DNA from: Deefgea chitinilytica
Lineage (GTDB): Bacteria > Pseudomonadota > Gammaproteobacteria > Burkholderiales > Chitinibacteraceae
NCBI RefSeq assembly: GCF_016881405.1
Contig: NZ_WOFE01000001.1
Span: forward strand, 62,001-126,000
Direction of reading: 5' to 3'
Length of the DNA stretch: 64,000 bases
Below the pieces are notes generated by a model, which made no database searches, was not told where the DNA came from, and saw only the letters and a program-made list of their open reading frames with translations. Position 1 is the stretch's first letter. Every line of letters begins with the position of its first letter. Positions 29,062 to 36,981 of the stretch are shown here, piece after piece. Made by a program: the position numbers and the translations under genes.

Positions 29062-30369
29062 ATGACGCCAATTCAACTTTCTGCCACGCTGGATGTGCTC
29101 AATTCAGCGCTAAGCTTTAATGCCCCCGCTGATGCCGTCGTGTCACGCCATTTTCGTGAGAATAAAAGCCTAGGTCCGAAAGATCGTGCTGTGGTGGCAG
29201 AAACGGTATTTGGTGTGTTGCGTCATTTGCCGCAGCTCGATTGGTTGGCCGGTGGTGTTGAAGGGAGCAAATTACCGAGCACTCGCGATTTATTATTGGC
29301 TTTCTTTACGCGGATTAAGCATCTGAACTTGCGTGAATTACCTGCCGTTTTTGGCGATAATGATAAAGAGCGTGCAGCAGGTATGAAGGGTATGGCCTTA
29401 CGTGACGCACCATTGAACGTGCGTGCGGCATTACCTCAGTGGGTTATTGATGAATTGCTCGCAGATGGCAAAACAGAAGCGCAGATCCTCGAGTTAGGCC
29501 AATCAATGCTACAAGCCGCACCGCTTGATTTACGTGTGAATGGCATTAAAGCCAAACGTGATGCCGTAGCTGCCGAATTGAAAGCCGTGGGTGATATCAA
29601 TACGACGTTGACCCCATTTTCACCATGGGGTTTGCGTGTTGAAGGTAAGCCCGCCATCAATAAGTACAAAGCCTTTTTGGAAGGGCGCGTTGAGGTGCAA
29701 GACGAAGGTAGTCAATTGCTTGGCCTGTTGTGCGGTGTGAAACGTGGCCAGATGGTTGCTGATTTTTGCGCGGGCGCAGGTGGCAAGACTTTGCTACTGG
29801 GGTCGATGATGCAAAATACGGGTCGTTTGTATGCATTTGATATTTCTGAAAAACGCCTGTCGAATCTAAAACCGCGTTTGGCGCGCTCAGGTTTATCGAA
29901 TGTGCATCCACAATTGATCGCTAGCGAGTCGGATCAGAAAATTAAACGGCTTGCAGGTAAGATGGATGTCGTTTTGGTTGATGCGCCTTGTTCAGGCATG
30001 GGCACCTTGCGTCGCAATCCCGATTTGAAAGCCCGTCAAACATTGCAAAGCGTGCGGGAGTTGAATGAGAAGCAAATGGCGATCTTGAATTCGGCTGCAC
30101 GAATGGTGAAGCAGGGTGGGCGCTTGGTATATGCAACATGCAGCTTTTTGGCGAGTGAAAATGAAGCGATTGTGGAAGCATTTTTGGCGGCGCATCCTGA
30201 GTTTAAATTGCTGGATGCACGTGACTTGTTGAAAAAAGAGCGGGTTGAGATTGAGTTGGTGAATGAATATCTGCAATTGACGCCATACCAACATCAAACC
30301 GATGCTTTCTTTGCTGCGGTATTGCAGCGCTCAGTCCCCTCGGTAGTAACTGAGCAAAACCCAGAGTAG
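29062..30369 (+). CDS. RsmB-type rRNA (cytosine-C5) methyltransferase
   Basis: S-adenosylmethionine-dependent m5C methyltransferase, 435 residues. The N-terminal NusB-like helical region (1-140) includes SRHFRENKSLGPKDR. The methyltransferase domain has the SAM motif DFCAGAGGKT from residue 234, the motif IV catalytic region DAPCSGMGTLRRNPD from 307 and the motif VI cysteine in YATCS (357-361). Two catalytic cysteines fit the RsmB/NOP2 mechanism. It is shorter in the RNA-binding part than E. coli RsmB at 429, so rsmB or a paralogue are both possible. It starts 2 bases after the DUF3108 gene. Confidence 0.85.
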   Translation: MTPIQLSATLDVLNSALSFNAPADAVVSRHFRENKSLGPKDRAVVAETVFGVLRHLPQLDWLAGGVEGSKLPSTRDLLLAFFTRIKHLNLRELPAVFGDNDKERAAGMKGMALRDAPLNVRAALPQWVIDELLADGKTEAQILELGQSMLQAAPLDLRVNGIKAKRDAVAAELKAVGDINTTLTPFSPWGLRVEGKPAINKYKAFLEGRVEVQDEGSQLLGLLCGVKRGQMVADFCAGAGGKTLLLGSMMQNTGRLYAFDISEKRLSNLKPRLARSGLSNVHPQLIASESDQKIKRLAGKMDVVLVDAPCSGMGTLRRNPDLKARQTLQSVRELNEKQMAILNSAARMVKQGGRLVYATCSFLASENEAIVEAFLAAHPEFKLLDARDLLKKERVEIELVNEYLQLTPYQHQTDAFFAAVLQRSVPSVVTEQNPE

Positions 30370-30390
30370 GCAGAGTAAACTTGATTAGTG

Positions 30391-30425
30391 AATAAAAAAG
30401 ACCCGCTCAGCGGGTCTTTTTTATT
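30391..30425. terminator. Bidirectional terminator between rRNA methyltransferase and sspB
   Basis: A perfect 16-base stem AATAAAAAAGACCCGC (30391-30406), loop TCA and its complement (30410-30425). A-rich and T-rich flanks make it a rho-independent terminator on both strands, serving the converging genes. Confidence 0.9.
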
Positions 30426-30445
30426 CAATGCAATTATTGGTCGTT

Positions 30446-30877
30446 TTATTTCACAACGCGTAGCGTTGGTTTTCCCGTTGGGCGGGGTGGTGGTTCTTGT
30501 GGGCCATCACCGCTGCCTTGTGTTTCAGGTGAAGTTTCAGGTGCACCATCTGCATCAGCAAAGCTCTCTTCGTATTCAAAGCCCATGCCTTCACCGTTCT
30601 CACGAGAAAAAATGGATACCACGGCACCAACAGGAATCACGATATCACGCGATACACCATTGAATCGCGCGGAGAAAGTGATGAAATCATTCGCGATCAG
30701 TAGATTACGGCAAGCGCTATAGCTGGTGTTGAGCACAATTTCGCCATTTTTTACATATTCCATCGGCACTTGCATTTTTCCACGTACCGCGACGACCAGA
30801 TAAGGTGTGAATCCTTGGTCTGAGCACCATTCGTGTATGGCACGAAGTAGGTAAGGTTTGGTAGAAACGGTTTGCAT
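30446..30877 (-). CDS. sspB: ClpXP protease specificity-enhancing factor SspB
   Basis: Adaptor that delivers ssrA-tagged proteins to ClpXP. The 143-residue protein starts STKPYLLRAIHEWCSDQGFTPY, then HVVV-like strand VVAVRGKMQVPMEYVKNGEIVLN and the SYSACRNLLI and FNGVSRDIVIPVGAVVSIFSREN motifs of the peptide-binding domain. An acidic linker leads to a conserved basic tail, PTLRVVK, the ClpX-docking peptide. It lies downstream of sspA. Confidence 0.95.
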   Translation of the reverse strand: MQTVSTKPYLLRAIHEWCSDQGFTPYLVVAVRGKMQVPMEYVKNGEIVLNTSYSACRNLLIANDFITFSARFNGVSRDIVIPVGAVVSIFSRENGEGMGFEYEESFADADGAPETSPETQGSGDGPQEPPPRPTGKPTLRVVK

Positions 30878-30963
30878 AATCTCTCCAAGGTGCGAGGTGT
30901 TCGGAGTTAGCGAGACGTGCGTGCAGATGCTTGCTTGACGCCTTACACCTCACTCTTCACGTC

Positions 30964-31569
30964 TTATTTGCGCATTGCTTTTTCGTTGGCCGTTAATGAG
31001 TCGATAAATGCTTCGCGGCTAAATAAGCGTTCAGCGTATTTCATCACGGGTGCCAAACCTTTAGTGACTTCGATGCCGTAGTGTTCAAAGCGCCATAGCA
31101 AAGGTGCAATCGCTACGTCTAGCATAGAAAATTCTTCACCTAAAATGAATTTTTGTTTGGTGAACAGCGGGGCAATTTGCGTTAGATTATCGCGAATGGT
31201 AATGCGGGCGGTTTCTTGCGCTTTCTTTGTTGCGCTGCTGTCTTCCAGTGTTTTTACGTGGACAAATAATTCGCGCTCCAAATTAAATAACATCAAGCGA
31301 GCACGAGCGCGCATAACTGGATCTGCGGGCATTAATTGCGGGTGTGGGAAACGTTCATCAATGTATTCATTAATGATGTTTGATTCATATAGTTGTAGCT
31401 CACGCTCAACCAGTACAGGTACTTCATTGTACGGATTCATGATAGCGAGATCTTCTGGTTTGCTGTGAATATCCACATCAAGGATTTCAAAATCCATTCC
31501 TTTTTCAAATAGCACAATCCGGCAGCGGTGGCTAAATGGACATGACGTGCCAGAATACAATTTCATCAT
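30964..31569 (-). CDS. sspA: Stringent starvation protein A
   Basis: RNA-polymerase-associated protein with a glutathione S-transferase fold. The 201-residue protein starts MMKLYSGTSCPFSHRCRIVL, then NPYNEVPVLVEREL and LYESNIINEYIDERFPHP, typical of SspA. The C-terminal helical domain is intact. First gene of sspA-sspB, separated from sspB by 86 bases that contain an imperfect inverted repeat (30890-30900 with 30945-30953). Confidence 0.93.
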   Translation of the reverse strand: MMKLYSGTSCPFSHRCRIVLFEKGMDFEILDVDIHSKPEDLAIMNPYNEVPVLVERELQLYESNIINEYIDERFPHPQLMPADPVMRARARLMLFNLERELFVHVKTLEDSSATKKAQETARITIRDNLTQIAPLFTKQKFILGEEFSMLDVAIAPLLWRFEHYGIEVTKGLAPVMKYAERLFSREAFIDSLTANEKAMRK

Positions 31570-31680
31570 GATGGATATACCTATCGACTTTTTGGAATGA
31601 ATGGGATTTTACTATTTTTGCGCCGTAATATCTATAAATTGTCTGATAAGTGCTTGTAATTAAAAAGAAAATGGACGAAA

Positions 31681-31706
31681 AAAAAGGGCGGTGATCCGCC
31701 CTTTTT
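31681..31706 (-). terminator. Terminator of the petABC operon
   Basis: Stem AAAAAGGGCGG (31681-31691), loop, CCGCCCTTTTT (31696-31706). On the minus strand it is followed by a T-rich run just after the petC stop. Confidence 0.88.
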
Positions 31707-31719
31707 GTGATTGCACTGA

Positions 31720-32478
31720 TTAGTGAACATCTTTCCAATATTCTTTTTTCAGCAGGTAGGTCAGTGGCACCAAGATAAACAAGAGGAACAATACAACGGC
31801 ATAGCCAATTTGTTCGCGTTTTACTTGTGCTGGTTCAGACATATAGGTCATGTAGTTAACTAGGTCGGCAACGCGGTGATCAAATTCACTGTTGTCAAAA
31901 CCCCCGTTTTCAGCGCCGCGGGTTAACAGACCTGGTTTTACCAGTTTTAAGGTATGCACTTCATGCTCACCTTCTTTTTTGGTTTCCAGTACTTGTTCGC
32001 CTTGCAGTTGCCAAAGCACGTGTGGCATACCTACTTTATCAAAAACCAAGTTGTTCCAGCCTGTTGGGCGGGTTTCATCGCGGTAAAAAGTACGTAGGTA
32101 AGTGTAGAGCCAATCTGAACCGCGTGAGCGTGCAATTAAAGATAGGTCAGGTGGGGTGGCACCAAACCATACTTTAGCCTCTTTTGCATCCATCGCGACT
32201 TTCATCGGATTGCCGACTTTATCTGTGGTGAACATCAAGTTGTCTTTGATTTGCGCCTCAGTTAAGCCAATGTCTTTCAAGCGGTTATAGCGCATTGCAA
32301 TCGCGCCATGGCAAGACAAGCAATAATTCACAAAGGTTTGCGCGCCGCGTTGCAAGCTTTCTGCATTACGCAAGTCAATCGGTGCTTTGTCTAAATGCAC
32401 ATTGCCACTCGCCGCAATGCTGCTCACTGCCGTGCTGGCTAATAGCGCAAATAGCAATGAATTAATTAGTTTTTTCAT
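31720..32478 (-). CDS. petC: Cytochrome c1 of the bc1 complex
   Basis: Membrane-anchored c-type cytochrome that passes electrons from the Rieske centre to cytochrome c. The 252-residue protein has a signal peptide (1-23), one haem site CLSCH at 53-57, a GMPHVLW-type axial-methionine region and a C-terminal transmembrane helix (about 225-243) before KKEYWKDVH. Third gene of petA-petB-petC, 13 bases after petB, with GGGGAG before the ATG. Confidence 0.95.
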   Translation of the reverse strand: MKKLINSLLFALLASTAVSSIAASGNVHLDKAPIDLRNAESLQRGAQTFVNYCLSCHGAIAMRYNRLKDIGLTEAQIKDNLMFTTDKVGNPMKVAMDAKEAKVWFGATPPDLSLIARSRGSDWLYTYLRTFYRDETRPTGWNNLVFDKVGMPHVLWQLQGEQVLETKKEGEHEVHTLKLVKPGLLTRGAENGGFDNSEFDHRVADLVNYMTYMSEPAQVKREQIGYAVVLFLLFILVPLTYLLKKEYWKDVH

Positions 32479-32491
32479 ATATTTCTCCCCA

Positions 32492-33766
32492 TTACTTCAT
32501 CGTTACGCGGTCAGGAACCGGTTTCGTTTTATCAATCTTGGTGTACCAAGGCATCAAAATGAAGAAGAGGAAGTAAATAATTGATAAGACACGTGATAAG
32601 AAAGTGCCCATATCTGTTGGTGCTTGAGTGCCTAAGTAACCCAAGCCCAAGAACGAAATAACAAACAGCGTTAATGCTGCTTTGTAGATCGGACCGCGAT
32701 AACGAATTGATTTAACCGGTGAGCGATCAAGCCACGGTAATGCACCGATAATCAAGGTCGCTGCACCCATTGCTAAAACGCCCCAAACTTGCATCCCAAA
32801 GAATGACGGTACCGCACGCAAGATGGCATAGAACGGAGTGAAATACCATACTGGTGCAATGTGTGCTGGTGTTTTGAGTGCGTCAGCTGGATCAAAGTTT
32901 GGATGCTCTAAGAAGTAGCCGCCCATTTCTGGTAGGAAGAACATGATGGATGTGAATACCACCAAAAATACTGAAACACCAAAAATGTCTTTTACTGTGT
33001 AATAAGGGTGGAATGGAATGCCATCCAGTGGAATGCCAGTTTTTGGATCTTTGTTTTTCTTGATTTCGATCCCGTCTGGGTTGTTTGATCCTACTTCATG
33101 TAATGCAACTAAGTGTGCAACAACCAAGGCGATTAATACCAATGGCACTGCAATCACATGTAAAGCAAAAAAGCGATTTAGCGTGGCGTCAGAAACGACG
33201 AAGTCACCACGAATCAATTCAGCTAAGTCAGGACCAATCACAGGTACAGATGCGAACAAGTTAACGATAACTTGTGCGCCCCAGAATGACATTTGACCCC
33301 ATGGCAATAAGTAGCCAAGGAAGGCTTCTGCCATCAAGCACAAGAAAATCATTACACCGAAGATCCAGATCAATTCACGTGGTTTTTGGTATGAGCCGTA
33401 AATCAAACCGCGGAACATGTGTAGGTAGACGACTACGAAGAACATCGAAGCGCCGGTTGAGTGCATATAACGAATCACCCAGCCGCCTGCCACATCGCGC
33501 ATGATGTATTCAACGGAAGCAAAGGCGACAGAGATATTCGTGCCCGGAATCAAATTACCATCCGGTTTGTAGTTCATGGTGAGGAAAATGCCAGTGACAA
33601 TCTGAATCACCAAGACCATCATCGCCAATGAACCAAAGAAATACCAAAAATTAAAGTTTTTTGGTGCGTAATACTCAGAAACGTGTGCTTTCCACGTAGA
33701 TGTCAGCGGAAAACGCTCATCAACCCAACCGAGTACTTTTTCGGGGACTTGTTCTAGTTTGCTCAT
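32492..33766 (-). CDS. petB: Cytochrome b of the bc1 complex
   Basis: Quinol-oxidising core subunit holding two b haems. The 424-residue protein has the N-terminal LTSTWKAHVSEYYAPKNFNFWY, haem-ligand helices with YMHSTGASMFFVVVYLHMFRGL and NRFFALHVIAVPLVLIALVVAHL, and the Qo-site region in HPYYTVKDIFG and a PE-containing motif (FFLPEMGGYF). Eight or so transmembrane helices. It starts 14 bases after petA. Confidence 0.97.
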   Translation of the reverse strand: MSKLEQVPEKVLGWVDERFPLTSTWKAHVSEYYAPKNFNFWYFFGSLAMMVLVIQIVTGIFLTMNYKPDGNLIPGTNISVAFASVEYIMRDVAGGWVIRYMHSTGASMFFVVVYLHMFRGLIYGSYQKPRELIWIFGVMIFLCLMAEAFLGYLLPWGQMSFWGAQVIVNLFASVPVIGPDLAELIRGDFVVSDATLNRFFALHVIAVPLVLIALVVAHLVALHEVGSNNPDGIEIKKNKDPKTGIPLDGIPFHPYYTVKDIFGVSVFLVVFTSIMFFLPEMGGYFLEHPNFDPADALKTPAHIAPVWYFTPFYAILRAVPSFFGMQVWGVLAMGAATLIIGALPWLDRSPVKSIRYRGPIYKAALTLFVISFLGLGYLGTQAPTDMGTFLSRVLSIIYFLFFILMPWYTKIDKTKPVPDRVTMK

Positions 33767-33780
33767 GTCTTTTCCCTGTC

Positions 33781-34362
33781 TTAGGATTCACCAACCAACA
33801 GCACTGTGTCGGATAGGTATTTGTGTTCGGGGATAATTAAGTTGGTCGGCGCAGGAACACCTGAGAAAACGCGGCCAGCCAAATCAAATTTAGAGCCATG
33901 ACATGGGCAATAAAAACCGCCGACCCAATCTGGCCCGAGATCTGCAGGAGCCAGATCAGGACGGAAGGTTGGCGAACAGCCCAGATGCGTACAGACGCCT
34001 TGTGCAACCCAGATTTCTGGTTTGATCGAACGTGTCGCATTTTTTGCATATTCAGGTTGGTGATCAACTGTTGACGTTGGATCAGCCAATTTTGGATCAT
34101 TTTTAGGCAGTAGCGAGAGCATTTCTGGGGTTCGTTTTACGACCCAGACAGGTTTTCCACGCCATTCAACCGTGATTTTTTGTCCTGGTTCTAGCTTGCT
34201 AATATCAACTTCAACTGATGCCCCAGCGGCTTTCGCGCGCTCGGATGGGAAAAAGCTAGCGATAAACGGCGCCGCAATCCCCGCCACTGCAGCCCCACCG
34301 ACTGCACTGGTGGCGATTAATAAAAATCGCCGTTTACTATTATCTAATTGTTGGTCACTCAT
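33781..34362 (-). CDS. petA: Rieske iron-sulfur subunit of the bc1 complex
   Basis: A 193-residue protein with an N-terminal twin-arginine-like segment (KRRFLLIATSAVGGAAVAG) that also serves as the membrane anchor. The 2Fe-2S ligands are CTHLGC and CPCHGSKF. First gene of petA-petB-petC. The promoter should lie in the 114-base gap upstream. Confidence 0.96.
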   Translation of the reverse strand: MSDQQLDNSKRRFLLIATSAVGGAAVAGIAAPFIASFFPSERAKAAGASVEVDISKLEPGQKITVEWRGKPVWVVKRTPEMLSLLPKNDPKLADPTSTVDHQPEYAKNATRSIKPEIWVAQGVCTHLGCSPTFRPDLAPADLGPDWVGGFYCPCHGSKFDLAGRVFSGVPAPTNLIIPEHKYLSDTVLLVGES

Positions 34363-34476
34363 AACCCAATCCCTGATTGACTGAACGTAATATCTTCAAA
34401 GTATGAAATTCTACCTGAAAGACGGCCGGAACTTAAAGCAGCTTCATGCGTCTGAGGCTGCATTTTGGAAAAATAG

Positions 34477-34962
34477 TTAAGGTTTGCTCGAGATTTTCGC
34501 GTAAGTGGCCAATTCTTCGGCTAATTTGTCACTCACTGCCGCAGTGATCTCTTGCACTTTTTCTTGTTGGCTACCAGGGTGAGTGATTTGGTACACCCGC
34601 GCCGTTACTCGCCAACCTTGCTCGGTTTGGTTTAAAACATACAGCATCCGTGCTTCGGTTGGCACTGTGGTGTTGCTCATCGTCATCATAAATTCAAGGC
34701 GTAAATTCGATTTGCTCCGAATTTTCATGCCTTTGCCGGTACGATACCGAATAATATCTTCGGTGATTGCCTTGCTACTGCGTGCTTTGATGATGATGCT
34801 GGGCGCGATTTGATTTTCTTTTTGTACCGGATCGCTGGTCGCAACAGGCTTGTTGTTGTTTGTCGCTGGATTGCTGCTACAAGCGCTCAGCGTGCAGACG
34901 ATTGCCGTGACTAAGATTGCCGCAGATTTTTGTAAAAAACGTACTGATTGAGCAATCATCAT
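34477..34962 (-). CDS. Putative lipoprotein of unknown function
   Basis: A 161-residue protein with a lipoprotein signal (hydrophobic 12-24 and lipobox LSAC, Cys at 28) followed by a Ser/Asn/Pro-rich linker. The mature part has RTGKGMKIRSKSNLRLEFMM and a YVLNQTEQGWRVTARVYQI strand pair, suggesting a small alpha/beta fold. I do not recognise the family. Its ATG overlaps the stop of the Nif3 gene by 4 bases, so the two are cotranscribed. Confidence 0.7.
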   Translation of the reverse strand: MMIAQSVRFLQKSAAILVTAIVCTLSACSSNPATNNNKPVATSDPVQKENQIAPSIIIKARSSKAITEDIIRYRTGKGMKIRSKSNLRLEFMMTMSNTTVPTEARMLYVLNQTEQGWRVTARVYQITHPGSQQEKVQEITAAVSDKLAEELATYAKISSKP

Positions 34963-35711
34963 ACTGGGTTATCCAAGTCGAGATGCGTGTGTTGTAATCC
35001 AAATTCGTTGGCCAAGTGTTGGCCCAGAGCCGCAATCCCATAACGCTCTGTTGCGTGGTGACCCGCGGCAATAAAGCCGACCCCACTTTCGTTGGTCAAA
35101 TGTGTCACAAATTCAGAGGCCTCACCGGTGATAAAACAATCCACATCCAGTGTTGCAACTTCGTGGAAATAACTTTGTGCGCCGCCAGTGCACCAAGCGA
35201 CTTTGCGCACGATTTGTTCTGCTGTTCCGATTGCTAATGGATCGCGATTGAGTGAAATGCCAATGTGTCGCGAAAAAGTATCAAATGACATTGGAACCGG
35301 TAATTCACCCAACCAAACTAAATCTTGATCTGAGCAACGTCCTGTTGGAATGAGGCCTAATTTTTTTGCGAGTTGGGCATTGTTACCCAGCTCTTCGTGC
35401 GCATCTAAAGGCAGGTGATAGCCGAAAAGATTTAAATCTGCGCCCAATAAAGCCGCAATTCTTTGTTTTTTCGTGCGTACAATCGTTGGATTTTCGTTTT
35501 TCCAAAAGAAACCATGATGGACCAATAATGCATCGGCATTCAGTTCGATAGCGGCTTCAATCAGTGCTAATGATGCCGTGACGCCAGTTACAATGTGTTG
35601 AATATGTTGGCGACCTTCGACTTGTAAGCCGTTTGGTGCATAATCCTTAAATCGCGCAACGGATAGCAATTGTGCGAGATGATTTTCTAATTCTTGACGT
35701 TGTATAGGCAT
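34959..35711 (-). CDS. Nif3-like dinuclear metal-centre protein
   Basis: Member of the YbgI/Nif3 family of hexameric toroid proteins; its cellular role (GTP cyclohydrolase I type 2-like) is unsettled. The start at 35711 (MPIQRQELENHLAQLLS) gives 250 residues; a longer frame to 35756 would run into the divergent protease gene. Motifs: YAPNGLQVEG, LLVHHGFFWKNENP with the metal-binding histidine pair, HLPLDAHEELGNN, and a C-terminal FIAAGHHATERYG. It is divergent from the DegS-like gene with only 14 bases between starts. Confidence 0.9.
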   Translation of the reverse strand: MPIQRQELENHLAQLLSVARFKDYAPNGLQVEGRQHIQHIVTGVTASLALIEAAIELNADALLVHHGFFWKNENPTIVRTKKQRIAALLGADLNLFGYHLPLDAHEELGNNAQLAKKLGLIPTGRCSDQDLVWLGELPVPMSFDTFSRHIGISLNRDPLAIGTAEQIVRKVAWCTGGAQSYFHEVATLDVDCFITGEASEFVTHLTNESGVGFIAAGHHATERYGIAALGQHLANEFGLQHTHLDLDNPV

Positions 35712-35725
35712 AAGAGATCTGCAAA

Positions 35726-36880
35726 ATGATAAAAAAACTTTGGCTGATTTTCGCACAAACCGCCACGATCGGTTTAGCCATCTGGTTTTTAGTAACGGTA
35801 TTTAAACCTGACTGGCGTCAACATTCGCAACCTGAAGTAGTCACCGTCACCAAGGAAGCGCCTGCGAGCGCTAGCGCAGTGCCAGCGGATTCATCTTATC
35901 GTGATGCGGCAAAACGTGCTAAGCCGGCGGTGGTGAATATTTTTACGTCACAAGCGATCAAACAAAATCGTCGCATGCCTTTGAATGATCCCCAATTTCG
36001 GCGTTTTTTTGGTGATAGAGAAGAGGCCGAGGGCGGAGCAAAAACCTCAAGTCTTGGCTCGGGGGTTTTAGTTTCAACTGATGGATACATTATTACCAAC
36101 AATCACGTGGTTGAATCTGCTGACGAAATCCAAGTGGCATTAGCTGATGGTCGTCGGGCGATGGCGCGTTTGATTGGCAGCGATCCTGAAACTGACCTTG
36201 CGGTGATCAAGATTGATTTGACCGATTTACCCGCGATTCAATTTGCCGATTTGGAAAAAATTGCTATCGGTGATGTGGTGCTCGCGATTGGTAATCCATT
36301 TGGCGTTGGTCAAACAGTGACTATGGGGATTATTTCGGCATTGGGACGTAGCGAATTAGGGATTAATACGTTTGAGAATTTTATTCAAACTGATGCAGCG
36401 ATTAATCCGGGTAATTCAGGCGGCGCTTTGGTTGATACGCAAGGTAATTTGCTGGGTATTAATACGGCAATTTACTCGAAGACTGGCGGTTCACTGGGGA
36501 TTGGTTTTGCGATTCCGGCAACGACAGTGAAGCAAGTGATGGAAGCTATTATCAAAGAAGGCGGCGTAACGCGTGGCTGGTTGGGGATTGAAGTGCAGGA
36601 TGTCACGCCAGAAATGGCGGCGTCGTTCCGTCTTGAGTCAACCAAGGGCTCGTTGATTGCTGGCGTGGTACGTAATGGCCCTGCTGCACGTTCTGGCATT
36701 CGTCCTGGCGATATCTTGGTGCAAATCGATGGTAAAGAAGTGACTAATTCGTCGCAGATGTTGGATTTGATTTCTGCATTGCCACCAGAGCGGGTGACGC
36801 CGATGGTGGTAATGCGGCAAGGTAGTCCGGTGCAGATTGAAGCCACGGTCGGCAAACGTCCTAAGTTTGATCGGCATTAA
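35726..36880 (+). CDS. DegS-like membrane-anchored HtrA serine protease
   Basis: A 384-residue S1C protease. An N-terminal membrane helix (4-26) instead of a cleavable signal and a single PDZ domain (about 280-375) match DegS/AlgW rather than DegP. The catalytic triad is visible: His127 in NNHVV, Asp157 in PETDLAV and Ser231 in NPGNSGGAL. It probably senses periplasmic folding stress, cleaving an anti-sigma factor, although no rseA/mucA homologue is in the window. It starts 14 bases from the divergent Nif3 gene. Confidence 0.92.
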   Translation: MIKKLWLIFAQTATIGLAIWFLVTVFKPDWRQHSQPEVVTVTKEAPASASAVPADSSYRDAAKRAKPAVVNIFTSQAIKQNRRMPLNDPQFRRFFGDREEAEGGAKTSSLGSGVLVSTDGYIITNNHVVESADEIQVALADGRRAMARLIGSDPETDLAVIKIDLTDLPAIQFADLEKIAIGDVVLAIGNPFGVGQTVTMGIISALGRSELGINTFENFIQTDAAINPGNSGGALVDTQGNLLGINTAIYSKTGGSLGIGFAIPATTVKQVMEAIIKEGGVTRGWLGIEVQDVTPEMAASFRLESTKGSLIAGVVRNGPAARSGIRPGDILVQIDGKEVTNSSQMLDLISALPPERVTPMVVMRQGSPVQIEATVGKRPKFDRH

Positions 36881-36900
36881 AACATTTAGAGATTGAAATA

Positions 36901-36928
36901 AAAAAAAGGAGCTTTAGCTCCTTTTTTT
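36901..36928. terminator. Bidirectional terminator after the HtrA gene
   Basis: Stem AAAAAAAGGAGC (36901-36912), loop TTTA, GCTCCTTTTTTT (36917-36928). It separates the protease from the converging antiporter gene. Confidence 0.9.
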
Positions 36929-36981
36929 GTTGGGTATTGCGTTGTGGGCTAGTATTTTTAATTGCTAGCCAGTTATACCTG

